DNA of 64,000 nucleotides from Bolinopsis microptera (lineage: Eukaryota > Ctenophora > Tentaculata > Lobata > Bolinopsidae), in the NCBI RefSeq assembly GCF_026151205.1, contig NC_087084.1, positions 4,707,538 through 4,771,537 on the forward strand. The letters are read 5' to 3'. The position numbers and the translations under genes were made by a program. Below the pieces are notes generated by a model that was not told the DNA's origin, did not search any database, and saw only the letters and a program-made list of their open reading frames with translations. Position 1 is the stretch's first letter. Each line of letters opens with the position of its first letter. This document shows positions 49,691-60,559 of this stretch, one piece after another.

Positions 49691-49959
49691 CCAGGTAGTG
49701 GTACAAACATTATATTTCTGCGATGATCTTCGCCACCAGATAAAAATATAATCTCTTAAAAACACTGTTATTAGTCAAGAAAGCAGAAAACAACTAATTA
49801 GGGCTCAGTCCTCACGATACATAAATCTATATTCTTTAGTGTCCAGGTAGTGAAAATAAAGAATATTTTAATTTAACGTTTCAAAGTTGAGAATGTAAAT
49901 TAATTGGAAATATGTGATTTTTCCAACTACCTGATTAAAAATAATTGTTTCGAAGGTGG

Positions 49960-52060
49960 CAGGGCCTCCAGCTACCAACTAATGGCCGTTCAAATAAAGT
50001 CCAATAAGGTAGTTCTCCGGCTTCTATTTGGATATTAAAGGTGGGTAGATCGACGTGTCACTTACTTCATAACATAGTTGGTTCGTGCGCACTATAAACG
50101 CAATTTTAAAACCGAACGCACTTAACGCACGAAAAATGAAAAAAAAACGCACTTTTAAATCTGTTTCTAACAAATCAGTAAAATTTGTATATATCCACGG
50201 TAATCTGCTCAATATCAGTGCATCTGAAAAGACCGGTGCAGCTGCAAGTGGTAGTTCTCTTTTACACTACCTTAGTAAGATGACAAAGGACACGTATGGT
50301 CACGACGGCATACCTTCGCTTCTTTACAAGTGTGTTGACTTGAACACCACGTTACTCTCCTTGTTCAACAACATGTTGGCCACTGGTAAAGCCCCGGAAG
50401 AACTGCTTGTCACCGTGATTCTCCCTATACCGAAAGGTGCTAAAAGGTTCTGTCCTGAAAACAGCAGAGGCATATCCATCCTTCCTGTTGCCACCAAGAT
50501 CTACAACAGGCTGCTTCTCAATCGTATCAGAACTCATATTGAACCTCGCTTACGGTACAACCAGAATGGTTTCCGTCCTGGAAGGGGCACTCGTGAACAG
50601 ATCTTGGCCCTTAGGCGAATAATTGAAGAAGTCATCAACTTCCAGCTCCCCTGCGTCATCTCCTTCATTGATTTCTCTAAGGCTTTTGATTGCATCTTTA
50701 GATCTCATCTTCCTAATATTCTGGCGTCCTATGGCTTCCCTAAGATAATAATCAAAGCCATTATGTCCCTTTACATCAACACCAAAGCCAAGATCATGAC
50801 CCCTGAAGGTACAACTCTTGAATTCCTGACCAACCTTGGAATTCTCCAGGGCGATGTTCTTGCTCCGCTTATCTTCATTATCGTCCTGGACTTCATTCTT
50901 AGACTGGCAATAGGTCCACACGATGGGCTTAAAGTTGGTTGTGATTACATAGCAGATTTGGACTTCGCCGATGACTTAGCTACAATCACACCCAGCTTCA
51001 GCGATAACAGCCGCCTCTGTCAAAGTATCTCTGATATTGCAGTCCGGTATGGTTTACTCATCAACATCGAGAAGACAAAATACATGTCCTACAACCTACC
51101 ACGGCCTGTTAACTCGGATGATAGGGTCTTCATTAACAGCAACCCTCTCGAAGAAGTCCACGACTTTAAATATCTAGGATCCTACATCGCGTCAACCAGC
51201 AAAGACATCAATGTCAGGAAAGGCCTTGCATGGAAAGCACTTGAAAGCCTAGATGTTTTCTGGAAATCTGACATGTCTAGAAAGATCAAGACTAAAATTT
51301 TCAGAACTGCAGTCGAGCCTGTTCTTTTATATGGCGCAGAAACATGGACTTTGAAGAAAGCTGACACTAAAGCACTAGACGGTGTTTACACACGAATGCT
51401 ACGAAGGGTCTTTGGTATCTCATGGAAATCCCACACACCTAACTCCGTCCTCTACGGAAATATCCCATCGGTGACTGATACCATCAAAACACGAAGACTT
51501 CGTTTTGCAGGGCATGTCTACCGTCTACAGGACCAACCTGCTCAGCAACTCCTTTTCTGGCAACCATCTTATGGCAAAAGGTATCGAGGACGACCACACA
51601 AGACCTTTCCGGACGTCCTTCAAGAAGATACTGGTTTAGAGCCCCACATGATACGTCTGCTCATGAGTGATAGAGATAAATGGAGACATGCGTTGACACG
51701 AAACTCGTTCCAGATTTCATCTGGACCGACCTAGGCAGGTAGGCAGTAAGATGTAGGAATGAAGAATTTTGTCATTTTTTAAAATTATTTCTAATCATTT
51801 GATAACTGATATTTAACAGTCATAAAATATGTTTAATTCTTTCCATAAAATACCTCGTAATGTAATTATGTAAAGGCAGACACGCGTAACGCACTTAAAC
51901 GCACGAAAAATTCTTCACGAACTAAACGCACTATTCCTAGAAAATTAACGAACGAAACAACTTATAGGGCCTCCAGCGTCCAACTAATGGCCGTTCAAAT
52001 AAAGTCCAATAAGGTAGTTCTCCGAGCTTCTATTTGGATAAAGGTGGGTAATCGACAATT
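49960..52060 (+). mobile_element. RT element between 95-bp direct repeats
   Basis: GGGCCTCCAGC…CCAACTAATGGCCGTTCAAA…TAGTTCTCCG…CTTCTATTTGGAT occurs at 49960-50045 and 51966-52050, directly repeated. A shorter repeat, AACGCACTTAACGCACGAAA (50117 and 51898), lies inside both. Between them is one long RT frame. Confidence 0.65.
50085..51734 (+). CDS. Non-LTR reverse transcriptase, endonuclease-less, frame intact
   Basis: 549 codons open; the first codon in frame is GTG and the first ATG lies 18 codons in (MKKKRTFK…), so the true start is uncertain. RT motifs: VILPIPKGAKRF, RGISILPVATKIYNR, QNGFRPGRGTREQI, ISFIDFSKAFDCI (motif A Asp), LGILQGDVLAPLIFIIVLD (motif B), LDFADDLATI (motif C, FADD), then FKYLGSYI, LLYGAETWTL, RRLRFAGHVYRL and RGRPHKTFPDVLQEDTGLEP at the C-terminus, as in many LINE families. 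No APE or restriction-like endonuclease is seen in the open frame. 39800-40740 is a broken relative. RNA-templated DNA synthesis is plausible; priming would need another nuclease. Confidence 0.85.
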   Translation: MRTINAILKPNALNARKMKKKRTFKSVSNKSVKFVYIHGNLLNISASEKTGAAASGSSLLHYLSKMTKDTYGHDGIPSLLYKCVDLNTTLLSLFNNMLATGKAPEELLVTVILPIPKGAKRFCPENSRGISILPVATKIYNRLLLNRIRTHIEPRLRYNQNGFRPGRGTREQILALRRIIEEVINFQLPCVISFIDFSKAFDCIFRSHLPNILASYGFPKIIIKAIMSLYINTKAKIMTPEGTTLEFLTNLGILQGDVLAPLIFIIVLDFILRLAIGPHDGLKVGCDYIADLDFADDLATITPSFSDNSRLCQSISDIAVRYGLLINIEKTKYMSYNLPRPVNSDDRVFINSNPLEEVHDFKYLGSYIASTSKDINVRKGLAWKALESLDVFWKSDMSRKIKTKIFRTAVEPVLLYGAETWTLKKADTKALDGVYTRMLRRVFGISWKSHTPNSVLYGNIPSVTDTIKTRRLRFAGHVYRLQDQPAQQLLFWQPSYGKRYRGRPHKTFPDVLQEDTGLEPHMIRLLMSDRDKWRHALTRNSFQISSGPT

Positions 52061-52349
52061 TTCTCTCCTTGTTGCCGTAATTAATAATTATACGTAACTA
52101 AAACTTATGTCGTTAGTCAACAAAAATGGAAATAATTTGACAAGAAAATTGTTTTCTATTTAGATTTACACGAATGACCACTTTTCGATTTTTTGAGAAA
52201 TAGTAAATGATCGTAAGGTAGAAAAAGAATAAGAAGCAACTACCATGATAATGACTGAAATATTACTGGACAAGTCCGTTCCTTTGCAAGCTCTTTGCAA
52301 GCTCCGTAGATTTATTAAACGAGGAAAACAGCCGGTAATACTTTAAATA

Positions 52350-53090
52350 CCCAAACAAGTTCGGAAACGGAATCGGACTAATTTTCAAAATTCGTGGATA
52401 TAATTGTATATTGTGAATTGTCCCTCTTCTATTGATTATTGAGCACCACGAGGGTGAAAACTACGACGGAGGACGAAACGTACTCCGAAATTGTCCCAAA
52501 ATAGTGGACAGCCTCGTGCAATCGCGTAAAACTCCTCTGTAAGCGACAATATATTGCTTTATTCTGCTAGACAGTAGACTAAATCCTAACTCCTTAATAG
52601 ATCGTGAGCCACTGAGCTAATGTTAGACTTATACCGACACGTACAATAAGCAGCACATTTTAAACAACTCCCTCAACAAGAATCATGCAGGTGGACTAAG
52701 TTACAGACAACCAAATGGATGAACTGCATTTGTAGGGCGCAGGTTTATGAGTTTATGGTAAAGGTCATTATTCGGGAGAAGCAAGGGTTGTAAATTATTT
52801 TAGATCGTAGGCTCATACTTTGAGACCAGCGACCAGCGACCAGCGACCAGTGACCAGCGACCAGCGACCAGCGACCAGCGACCAGCGACCAGCGACCAGC
52901 GACCAGTGACCAGCGACCAGTGACCAGCGACCACCATTTTGGGACAGTTTCGAAGTACGTATCGTCCTCCACCGTAGTTTTCTCCCTCCTGGTGTTCAAT
53001 AATCAGAAGAAGAGGGACAATTCACAATATATAATAATATCCACAAATTTTGAAAATTATTCCGATTCCTTTTCGGAAAATGTTTGGGTA
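52350..53090. repeat. Inverted repeat pair 52350-52505 / 52935-53090
   Basis: GGAATCGGACTAATTTTCAA…ATTGTGAATTGTCCCTCTTC…AACTACG.YGGAGGACGA.ACGTACT… on one side, complement on the other; ~85-90% alike by eye, 430 bp apart. Confidence 0.75.
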
Positions 53091-53349
53091 TTTAAAGTCG
53101 AGCATGTTAAATCACTCTACAGTCGATCTTCGAGATTGATCTAAAAGGGCCCCCGACAGTTGAAACCAACTTCAATCGATGTATTTTCAGACGCATGAAT
53201 CATGCAGGTGGACTAAGTTACAGACAACTGAATGGATGAACTGCATTTGTAGGGCGCAGGTTTATGGTAAAGGTCATTATTCGGGAGAAGCAAGGGATGT
53301 AGATTGTTTTAGTTCGTAAGCTCATACTTTGAGACCAGTGACCAGCGAC
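52682..53349. repeat. Direct repeat pair 52682-52835 / 53196-53349
   Basis: ATCATGCAGGTGGACTAAGT…GTAGGGCGCAGGTTTATG…TCATACTTTGAGACCAG, ~150 bp each, near-identical. One lies inside the inverted-repeat pair and one outside. Confidence 0.85.
52824..52933. repeat. 7-bp minisatellite (GACCAGC)n, ~15 copies
   Basis: GACCAGC with occasional GACCAGT. Only two units in the second flank copy at 53334-53350. Confidence 0.95.
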
Positions 53350-53439
53350 CCTTCTTCAAAACATTTTATAAAAATAATGTTAATACAAATCATTGCAAAG
53401 CAATTTAAATTTTTGTTTGTTGAAAGTTTTAACATAAGA

Positions 53440-53632
53440 TGCTGAGAAAATTTTGAAAATTTAAAAATACATTTTTCACCAAAAGTTTTTTCGAAGCTCT
53501 AATGAAAGTATTACACCATGGTTTGGTGACCGAACTGCATCCGACCTATTTGGTCCCACTGGGAACCGAATTGGTCCCCACTGGGAATCGAACCCCAGTC
53601 GTCCGCGTGGGAGGCAAATCTTACTAGATATA
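53440..53632 (-). repeat. tRNA-derived SINE-like repeat upstream of PLE2 copy C
   Basis: B box GGTTCGATTCC within ACTGGGGTTCGATTCCCAGT on the minus strand; homologous to 45190-45368. Confidence 0.5.
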
Positions 53633-54420
53633 AAGCGAGACGATATATTACGCTCCGTTTGTCATCCGACATCTTTTTGTGAGATTTTAATTTGTTTTCA
53701 GTAACATTTATCATTATGAGTCCCCTGATGTCTAAACTGGACAACTTAGCAGTTAGATCAGAGATTGAGATACTTACAGACTACGAGAGACCACAGTAAT
53801 ATCCCTAAAGAGTAGAGGTATTACTACTCAAATCAATTTTAGGTGTGCAGTTAGACACTTTTTATGTAGAATCTTGTAAAGCGCTTAATCAATTACAGAA
53901 ATCCAGAATGCTAGACTCAATCATAGATAATCGAGTAATCAGGTCTCAGACTTTACGTAAAAGCTTTAGAGAATCATTTATCTAATTTAATGCACAAGGA
54001 GAAACTTGAACTAACCAAGCGTCATGAGGGATAAGGACTATGCTATTTATGTTGCACCTTCATATTATGTGGATAATACTAAACCTGTGAAGAAGAGGAG
54101 AAGAAGGAAGAGAAAAAAGTTTAATCGTACCACATTTAAATCTTACAGACAAAGAGCGTAGTAAAGAGCAACTCTATCTCTTTTTCTTGTCTCACAAGTT
54201 TGCACCTACACCTCGACTCCCCTACCAGATCTAAGCCGCTTCGAGAAAGATTTGTGTAGATGGTTTTCTAAAATAAGAGCCAAAGTTGTATTTGATAGCT
54301 TTAAATGTGGACCCAACAAAGCAGATAAGAGAGTTACTGACGTGGAACGTTGTCTTATAAAGACTGATGCATCATGTACTTTCGAATTTTGTAAAAACCT
54401 TGCACTTGAGGCATTTATAA

Positions 54421-54593
54421 CACACATAACCCCGGCATGCGCAGGGATTATATTTCAATTTTTCCCGCGACGCGCGGGAAAAGTTTATAATAATTTCGAG
54501 TGCGAAGCACGAGGGATTATTATGAAAATAACCCCGACGTGCTTTAGCACGAGGGGTTATTTTAATATAACTTAAGTGTGCCGGTGTTATGTG
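54421..54593. mobile_element. Cloverleaf inverted-repeat element C (first of three tandem copies)
   Basis: Outer arms CACATAACCCCGGCA (54423-54437) and TGCCGGTGTTATGTG (54579-54593), 14 of 15 pairs. Inside are three hairpins: TTTTCCCGCG/CGCGGGAAAA (54460-54482), ATAATAAT…GTGC/GCAC…ATTATTAT (54487-54523), AAAATAACCCC…CGTGC/GCACG…GGGGTTATTTT (54525-54563). TTATAA on both sides. Confidence 0.8.
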
Positions 54594-55824
54594 TTATAAA
54601 CCCCTCCGGGTTAGCATGCTAGGACCAACAAATTTGACATTTTACTCTTAAATATAGCTATATGAGATCATTATGGAAAATATGAAATGGAATTGGGGAC
54701 TACCAAATAAATACAACTAAGGTACTATGACTTTTGAAATTGGCGTTATATCTAAACATTATTCCTCAGTCAGAACGTTGAATGAATATGAATATCGATA
54801 AGGGGCGTCGAGTTAAGCCTGGCAAGCGATAAAAGCTAATAATGATATCGTGTCATGAAGTTTATCAAAGTAGACGACTATAATACATGGCTTATATCAA
54901 ACACGACAAAATTAACCGAACCGGACAAAACACACATAACCCCGGCATGCGCAGGGATTATATTTCAATTTTTCCCGCGACGCGCGGGAAAAGTTTATAA
55001 TAATTTCGAGTGCGAAGCACGAGGGATTATTATGAAAATAACCCCGACGTGCTTTAGCACGAGGGGTTATTTTAATATAACTTAAGCGTGCCGGTGTTAT
55101 GTGTTATAAACCCCTCCGGGTTAGCATGCTAGGACCAACAAATTTGACATTTTACTCTTAAATATAGCTATATGAGATCATTATGGAAAATATGAAATGG
55201 AATTGGGGACTACCAAATAAATACAACTAAGGTACTATGACTTTTGAAATTGGCGTTATATCTAAACATTATTCCTCAGTCAGAACGTTGAATGAATATG
55301 AATATCGATAAGGGGCGTCGAGTTAAGCCTGGCAAGCGATAAAAGCTAATAATGATATCGTGTCATGAAGTTTATCAAAGTAGACGACTATAATACATGG
55401 CTTATATCAAACACGACAAAATTAACCGAACCGGACAAAACACACATAACCCCGGCATGCGCAGGGATTATATTTCAATTTTTCCCGCGACGCGCGGGAA
55501 AAGTTTATAATAATTTCGAGTGCGAAGCACGAGGGATTATTATGAAAATAACCCCGACGTGCTTTAGCACGAGGGGTTATTTTAATATAACTTAAGCGTG
55601 CCGGTGTTATGTGTTATAAACCCCTCCGGGTTAGCATGCTAGGACCAACAAATTTGACATTTTACTCTTAAATATAGCTATATGAGATCATTATGGAAAA
55701 TATGAAATGGAATTGGGGACTACCAAATAAATACAACTAAGGTACTATGACTTTTGAAATTGGCGTTATATCTAAACATTATTCCTCAGTCAGAACGTTG
55801 AATGAATATGAATATCGATAAGGG

Positions 55825-55945
55825 TTGACGGATGTTACTCGTCTAAATTTCTTCGAAGTAGCGCGCGCCGCTTTCTTCTCGAAATGGCCCGACGGCACGA
55901 GCTACGAAGTAGCGCGCGCCGGGCCAGATCATTAACAATGGTCAA
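55825..55945. mobile_element. 121-bp TTGAC/GTCAA MITE with 9-bp target duplication
   Basis: TTGACGGATG…AATGGTCAA inserted in the third 510-bp unit, flanked by CGATAAGGG at 55816-55824 and 55946-55954. The first two units show the unoccupied CGATAAGGG once. Confidence 0.93.
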
Positions 55946-56129
55946 CGATAAGGGGCGTCGAGTTAAGCCTGGCAAGCGATAAAAGCTAATAATGATATCG
56001 TGTCATGAAGTTTATCAAAGTAGACGACTATAATACATGGCTTATATCAAACACGACAAAATTAACCGAACCGGACAAAATCAAATGTAACCGTCGAGAC
56101 AAGTTTTGGAACTGGTCCAATTAATGTAA

Positions 56130-56990
56130 GAGTTTAAGTAATGTAAGCAGTGTGCTGGAGTTTTGCCAGCGCCTGCAATTAGACCGATACGTAGATCGAG
56201 TGGAAAATTATGAACCTGGAGAATCTGCACATGTACCATACATTTATGGAACTATTCAAAATTCTTAAATTTGATGTCCCCCAGTCGATTAAAGATCTTT
56301 TCAAGTTCTGTCCTAGAAATGAAAAACTTCGTCTGATTGTCCCATTACTGAGGTTGGATATCTCCCAACAGAACTTTTTGTACACCTCTACGAAAATTTG
56401 GAATGACCTCAGCCCCTATGTATTCGAAATATGTGATGCTAATGTAGATGGGATAATAATCCCGGGTTCTTCCAAGAATTCAGACTTGTCAGCCTCGTCA
56501 GGTGTTATTAAATCTAACCTTAAAAAGCACTTGCTATCCCTCCAAAATCGAGATGACCCTAATACATGGTAACTAATTTATATTATATCTCAAATTCTAA
56601 ATCCGGTACGGCTCTGCACACATGATATCTCTCTCTGCCATGAAACATGGCTAACCTTTTAAACTATAACTTAAAACTAAAACCTAAACTAAAACTCAAC
56701 TGGGCTCTCCTATGTCACCAAACTAAACCAATAAGTAATTTTAGATTGTTATATTTTTCTATATAGTTTATATAACAAGTATATTGACGTAGTGGATGGT
56801 TGAGGGGGTTTCAAGCACAGGTCACTCTCAAATCCTAAAGATAAGCAGTGGCCTTCGGCACTTGAAACCTCTTCAAACCTCCCCTGATATATTTATTATT
56901 GATATTGTTTGATTGTGCCGTAAAAATAAATATTTGTTTTATTAAAATATTTGTTTTATTAGTGTATTTATAGTTCTTACGTTAAGCCAT
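56130..56990 (+). pseudogene. LINE 3' end: RT C-terminal fragment and 3' UTR
   Basis: Open frame 56210-56575 reads LFKFCPRNEKLRLIVPLLRL, FLYTSTKIWNDLSPYVFEI and VIKSNLKKHLLSLQ, a typical RT C-terminal tail. The UTR ends with a doubled AAATATTTGTTTTATT near 56930-56970. 5'-truncated. Confidence 0.75.
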
Positions 56991-59758
56991 AGGTCACGTG
57001 ACATTTTTTACCAATGCGCGTCGTAGTAGTTAGTCACATGATACACGTCATCAAAACACGTGACAGTACGCGGTTGAAATTCTCATGGAATGTCAAAACA
57101 AAACAAATCTTGTTGAGCCAAATTAGCGGGGCGGGATTATAAAAGCTGTGCCGGGGTTATTTATTCAGCGGGAAAAAACTAACAGCGGGAGCCGGGATTA
57201 TCAGAATCTATTTAGCGGGAGCCGGGATTATCAGAATCTTATTCTATCCCGGAGGGGTTTATAAAATGCTGCAGAGCAGAAGTAGACCTCCACAGGCCAA
57301 CTCAGAAATTCGTCTCACCAGATAACATCGCTGCGCCCATCGGAGCAGCTCTCAAAGAAGTCAAAGGTTGGAAAGACATTGTTATCAGACCATTCGATAA
57401 AGGAGTAGGATTCTTCCTTCTTAGTGAAGAAGATTATATTCAACGAATAGGTGTACATTTAAATGATAGATCTGTATATAGTATTATAAATAATGTAGAT
57501 GATTTAGTTGTAGAATTGATTGATAAAATTTCGAATTGGACAATTGAATTTAAAGATCAATTAGGTATATCCAAGAAGGTCAAGGAGTGGGTTATTCCAT
57601 GTGCTGAGCTTAACCAGCCTGGAAACATGTACCTGAATCCCAAGGCACACAAACCACCTTTGTATATCCTGGGAGGATGATTACCACAGGCTGTGGTTCA
57701 TACATTGAAAACCTTTCTGCCTTGACTGCGTATGAATTGAAGAAGGCTACTTTGAATTAATTATTGATACCCCTCACTTTCTGAGGAAGATCGATAGCCT
57801 GAACGAGTCTAGCATATTGTTGGGAAAGGAGGTTATACATGTTGCCATCGATATATCTAACATGTTTACCAACATTCCTAGGGATATGTGGATCCAACAA
57901 TGCACCAAGCACCTGAATAAAAGGATTAGTGGTGATCAATTGTTTAGTACAGAATGCATTATTAGTGCACTAGAAATTACTCTTGATTACAACATTGCTT
58001 CATTTAACGGAATATTATACCGTCAGAAGCGTGGAGCAGCGATGGGTCCTAAGAACTCATGTGAGTATGCAGATTGTGCTATGGATAAGATTGATATTTT
58101 AGTTAATGAAGGAGATCTAGAATATGGCCCGCCTCATATACCAGCATTCTGGGGTAGATTACGTGATGACATTTATATGGCTTGGCCTGGTACTGTTGAG
58201 GAACTATTACAATTCATGGAATGGCTCAATAGTATCCACCCAAACCTTTTGTTCACTTACGACTACTCTAGGGACGGCGTTGAGTTTCTAGACACCTATG
58301 TCTATGGTGTTGGTGATGTTGTCCTCACCAAACTCTACTCTAAACCTAGTGACACCCACTGCTACCTTATCCCCACGTCATGCCATAGGAACCATGTTGT
58401 AAAAAAACATACCCTTTGGAGTGGTGAGGCGGGTGAGACAGAACAACAGTGAAGACACTAACTTCTTGGAGCAGAGAGAGGTCTATATTCGTTACCTTCT
58501 AGCCCGAGGTTATCATTCCAGTTTTAAAGAAGATGCCTTTAAAAGATTTAGTAATATAGCTAATAGGAAAAACTTGTATACCCTTAAAGACAAGGATGAG
58601 TCGACTACCTGTTTAATACCCATGGTGATGGATCAAAATCCAGCACTTCCCAACATGGGGGGCATTATCCATAAGTATAAGCACCTTCTCAACCTTGATC
58701 CGGCCCTGAAGAAGCTGGTACGTGCGGACAGTGTATTCGTGAGTCATCGAAAGAATCAAACTATCGGTGGCATGCTTGTACACAATAAGTATCGTGCCAG
58801 TGGAACTTTAAACTGTGATAATGAGAGAGAAACAACTGCAAGTCAGATCCAGGAACCAGACTCCGAAAATCTAAGGGCGGTTCCCGGGGCTTTCGACCCA
58901 GGGTGCCATGCTTGTGGTAAATGCTATGTTTGTAAGCAAAATTTCCTGTCCCCCTGTTCCAACTTTAGTAGTCACCATTCTAAACAAGTTTTCCCTATAA
59001 CTAAGTATATATCTTATCAGAGTTATAACCTCATTTATTTGATGGAGTGTAAGACTTGTAAACAGTCGTATGTCGGTTATACTACCTCAAATCTCCCTAA
59101 GAGATTCTCTAACCATAAGAGTCACATAAAGAAAGGTATAAGAAGTTGTAAATTAGTTAACAATTTTTTATATATTGATCATGGTTTAGATTTTAGTACC
59201 ATAGCCGCCTATAATTCCTCACTTAGTAAACACCTTTATGTTATTATAGTAGACGCTTTAGTATTTGAGCCCAATGTTAGTAAATCAGACAAAGAAAAGG
59301 CTATGGAAGCTAGAAAGGGGTTCTACCAAACCCAATTGAAAACCCTAGAAAGGTTTGAGGGTATGAACACCCTTGATAGTAACCACTAACCATATACTTT
59401 TTAAGTCTGCCGGAGCTTAGTTTTAGTTTTTGTATTTGTAGATTTTACTTAGTTATACCAATATTCCAGAGATGTGCGTAAATTTTTTTTTACTTTAATA
59501 TAAATTTTACAGGTTTTTTTTGTGATTTTAAGTGATTTTCCGAGAATCAGTTATCAGTATTTAGATATGAGGTAAGATAAGAGTATATTTTTAACGGCTT
59601 TCAGTTTCTTTTTTAAATTTCCGTTCATCAGATTTTCCCACTGCTTTTAGTTTGTATTTAGTTACTTTAATGATATGATTTCTCAGAATTGATGTAAATA
59701 AATGATGCAAAGACTTACGAAGATCTAAGTCCAGCCAATGAAATATATATATATATTA

Positions 59759-60559
59759 TGATTGGCTACTGGGACACGTCATACACACGGTTGGATTGTT
59801 AATTCGGTTGAAGTACCTTTACATCCATTATCACCATAATCTGAACATGATTTATTAAAAATTTGAAATATTGAAAACGAAAAATCTGAATAAACTGAAA
59901 ATTTTGAAACTGAAAGCTGCACTCAATTGATGGAAGGCAAAAATTTACTCATAACTAGAAAGGTAATGACTACAAATGAACAGCAGATTTATAAATCTGC
60001 TGATAAAAATTAGATAAAAGACATGGTAACTGATAAGAGTTTGAAATTACACGTAAGCAGATAAATTGTCTAAAATTTCTGTCGCAAATCAAGTTTATAG
60101 TGCATCATGAATTTAGGCCTGATCGATCAAAGTTATATTAGGAGATATTAGGAAAATTGTTCGGTCGGCCGGAAGGGAGTCCAGACTGAGTGTGGTGTGG
60201 AGGCAGGATCACTGAGAGACTCGAGATGCTTGAGAGAGTAGTGTACTCATCTACCGCCATCCAGTATGTGCCACCGGTAGAAATACATATATTATGATTG
60301 GCTACTGGGACACGTCATACACACGGTTGGATTGTTAATTCGGTTGAAGTACCTTTACATCCATTATCACCATAATCTGAACATGATTTATTAAAAATTT
60401 GAAATATTGAAAACGAAAAATCTGAATAAACTGAAAATTTTGAAACTGAAAGCTGCACTCAATTGATGGAAGGCAAAAATTTACTCATAACTAGAAAGGT
60501 AATGACTACAAATGAACAGCAGATTTATAAATCTGCTGATAAAAATTAGATAAAAGACA
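59759..60559 (+). mobile_element. TRIM-like element: identical 265-bp LTRs, 271-bp interior
   Basis: Repeats 59759-60023 and 60295-60559 appear identical, begin TG and end CA. TGGTAACTGATAAG follows the first repeat like a primer-binding site. The interior has no coding frame. It lies in the TA tract at the PLE2 copy C 3' end. A plain 536-bp tandem duplication is the alternative. Confidence 0.65.

Larger units (their letters stand above)
54421..56080 (+). repeat. 510-bp tandem repeat, three copies
   Basis: Units 54421-54930, 54931-55440 and 55441-56080; the third is longer only because of the MITE and its target duplication (130 bp). Units are nearly identical; each holds one cloverleaf element C and 337 bp of other sequence. 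The repeated 76-codon frame (54855-55085, 55365-55595) is a by-product. Confidence 0.95.
54594..57253. mobile_element. TTATAA-target composite element with CCCCTCCGGG termini
   Basis: Left TTATAAACCCCTCCGGG (54590-54606) is exactly complementary to CCCGGAGGGGTTTATAA at 57237-57253. Internal GCGGGAGCCGGGATTATCAG is doubled at ~57182-57236. Contains the tandem array and a LINE 3' end. No transposase seen. Confidence 0.6.
53740..59389 (+). pseudogene. PLE2 copy C: RT + GIY-YIG endonuclease, disrupted
   Basis: In order: DTFYVESCKALNQLQKSRML; LCRWFSKIRAKVVFDSFKCG (54252-54420); insert; KDIVIRPFDKGVGFFLL and NPKAHKPP (57280-57660); several frameshifts; HVAIDISNMFTNIP (motif A, ~57840); KRGAAMGPKNSCEYADCAMD (motif B); LRDDIYMAW (motif C); VEFLDTYVY. 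A frameshift at an A-run near 58402 separates the RT from the C-terminal frame 58421-59389, which has CHACGKCYVC and GIY-YIG LIYLMECKTCKQSYVGYTTS…RFSNHKSH. The most complete member of its family here, but inactive. Confidence 0.85.
53633..59758 (+). mobile_element. PLE2 copy C, nearly full length, with 2.8-kb nested insert
   Basis: 5' end at AAAGCGAGACGATATATTAC, 3' end in TATATATATATAT at 59741-59753. Coding parts 53740-54420 and 57254-59389. The insert at 54421-57247 sits in TTTATAA, duplicated at both sides; copy B (47275) shows the uninterrupted site. Confidence 0.85.

Noticed and set aside
54855-55595. Repeated 76-codon frame as a tandem gene family
   Set aside because: Encoded by hairpin arms of the tandem element; no family similarity and no start or poly(A) context.
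59980-60040. Hammerhead ribozyme in the TRIM-like repeat (CTGCTGATAA after a hairpin)
   Set aside because: The core needs CTGANGA…GAAA…UH; GATAAA does not satisfy it and no matching GAAA strand is placed correctly.
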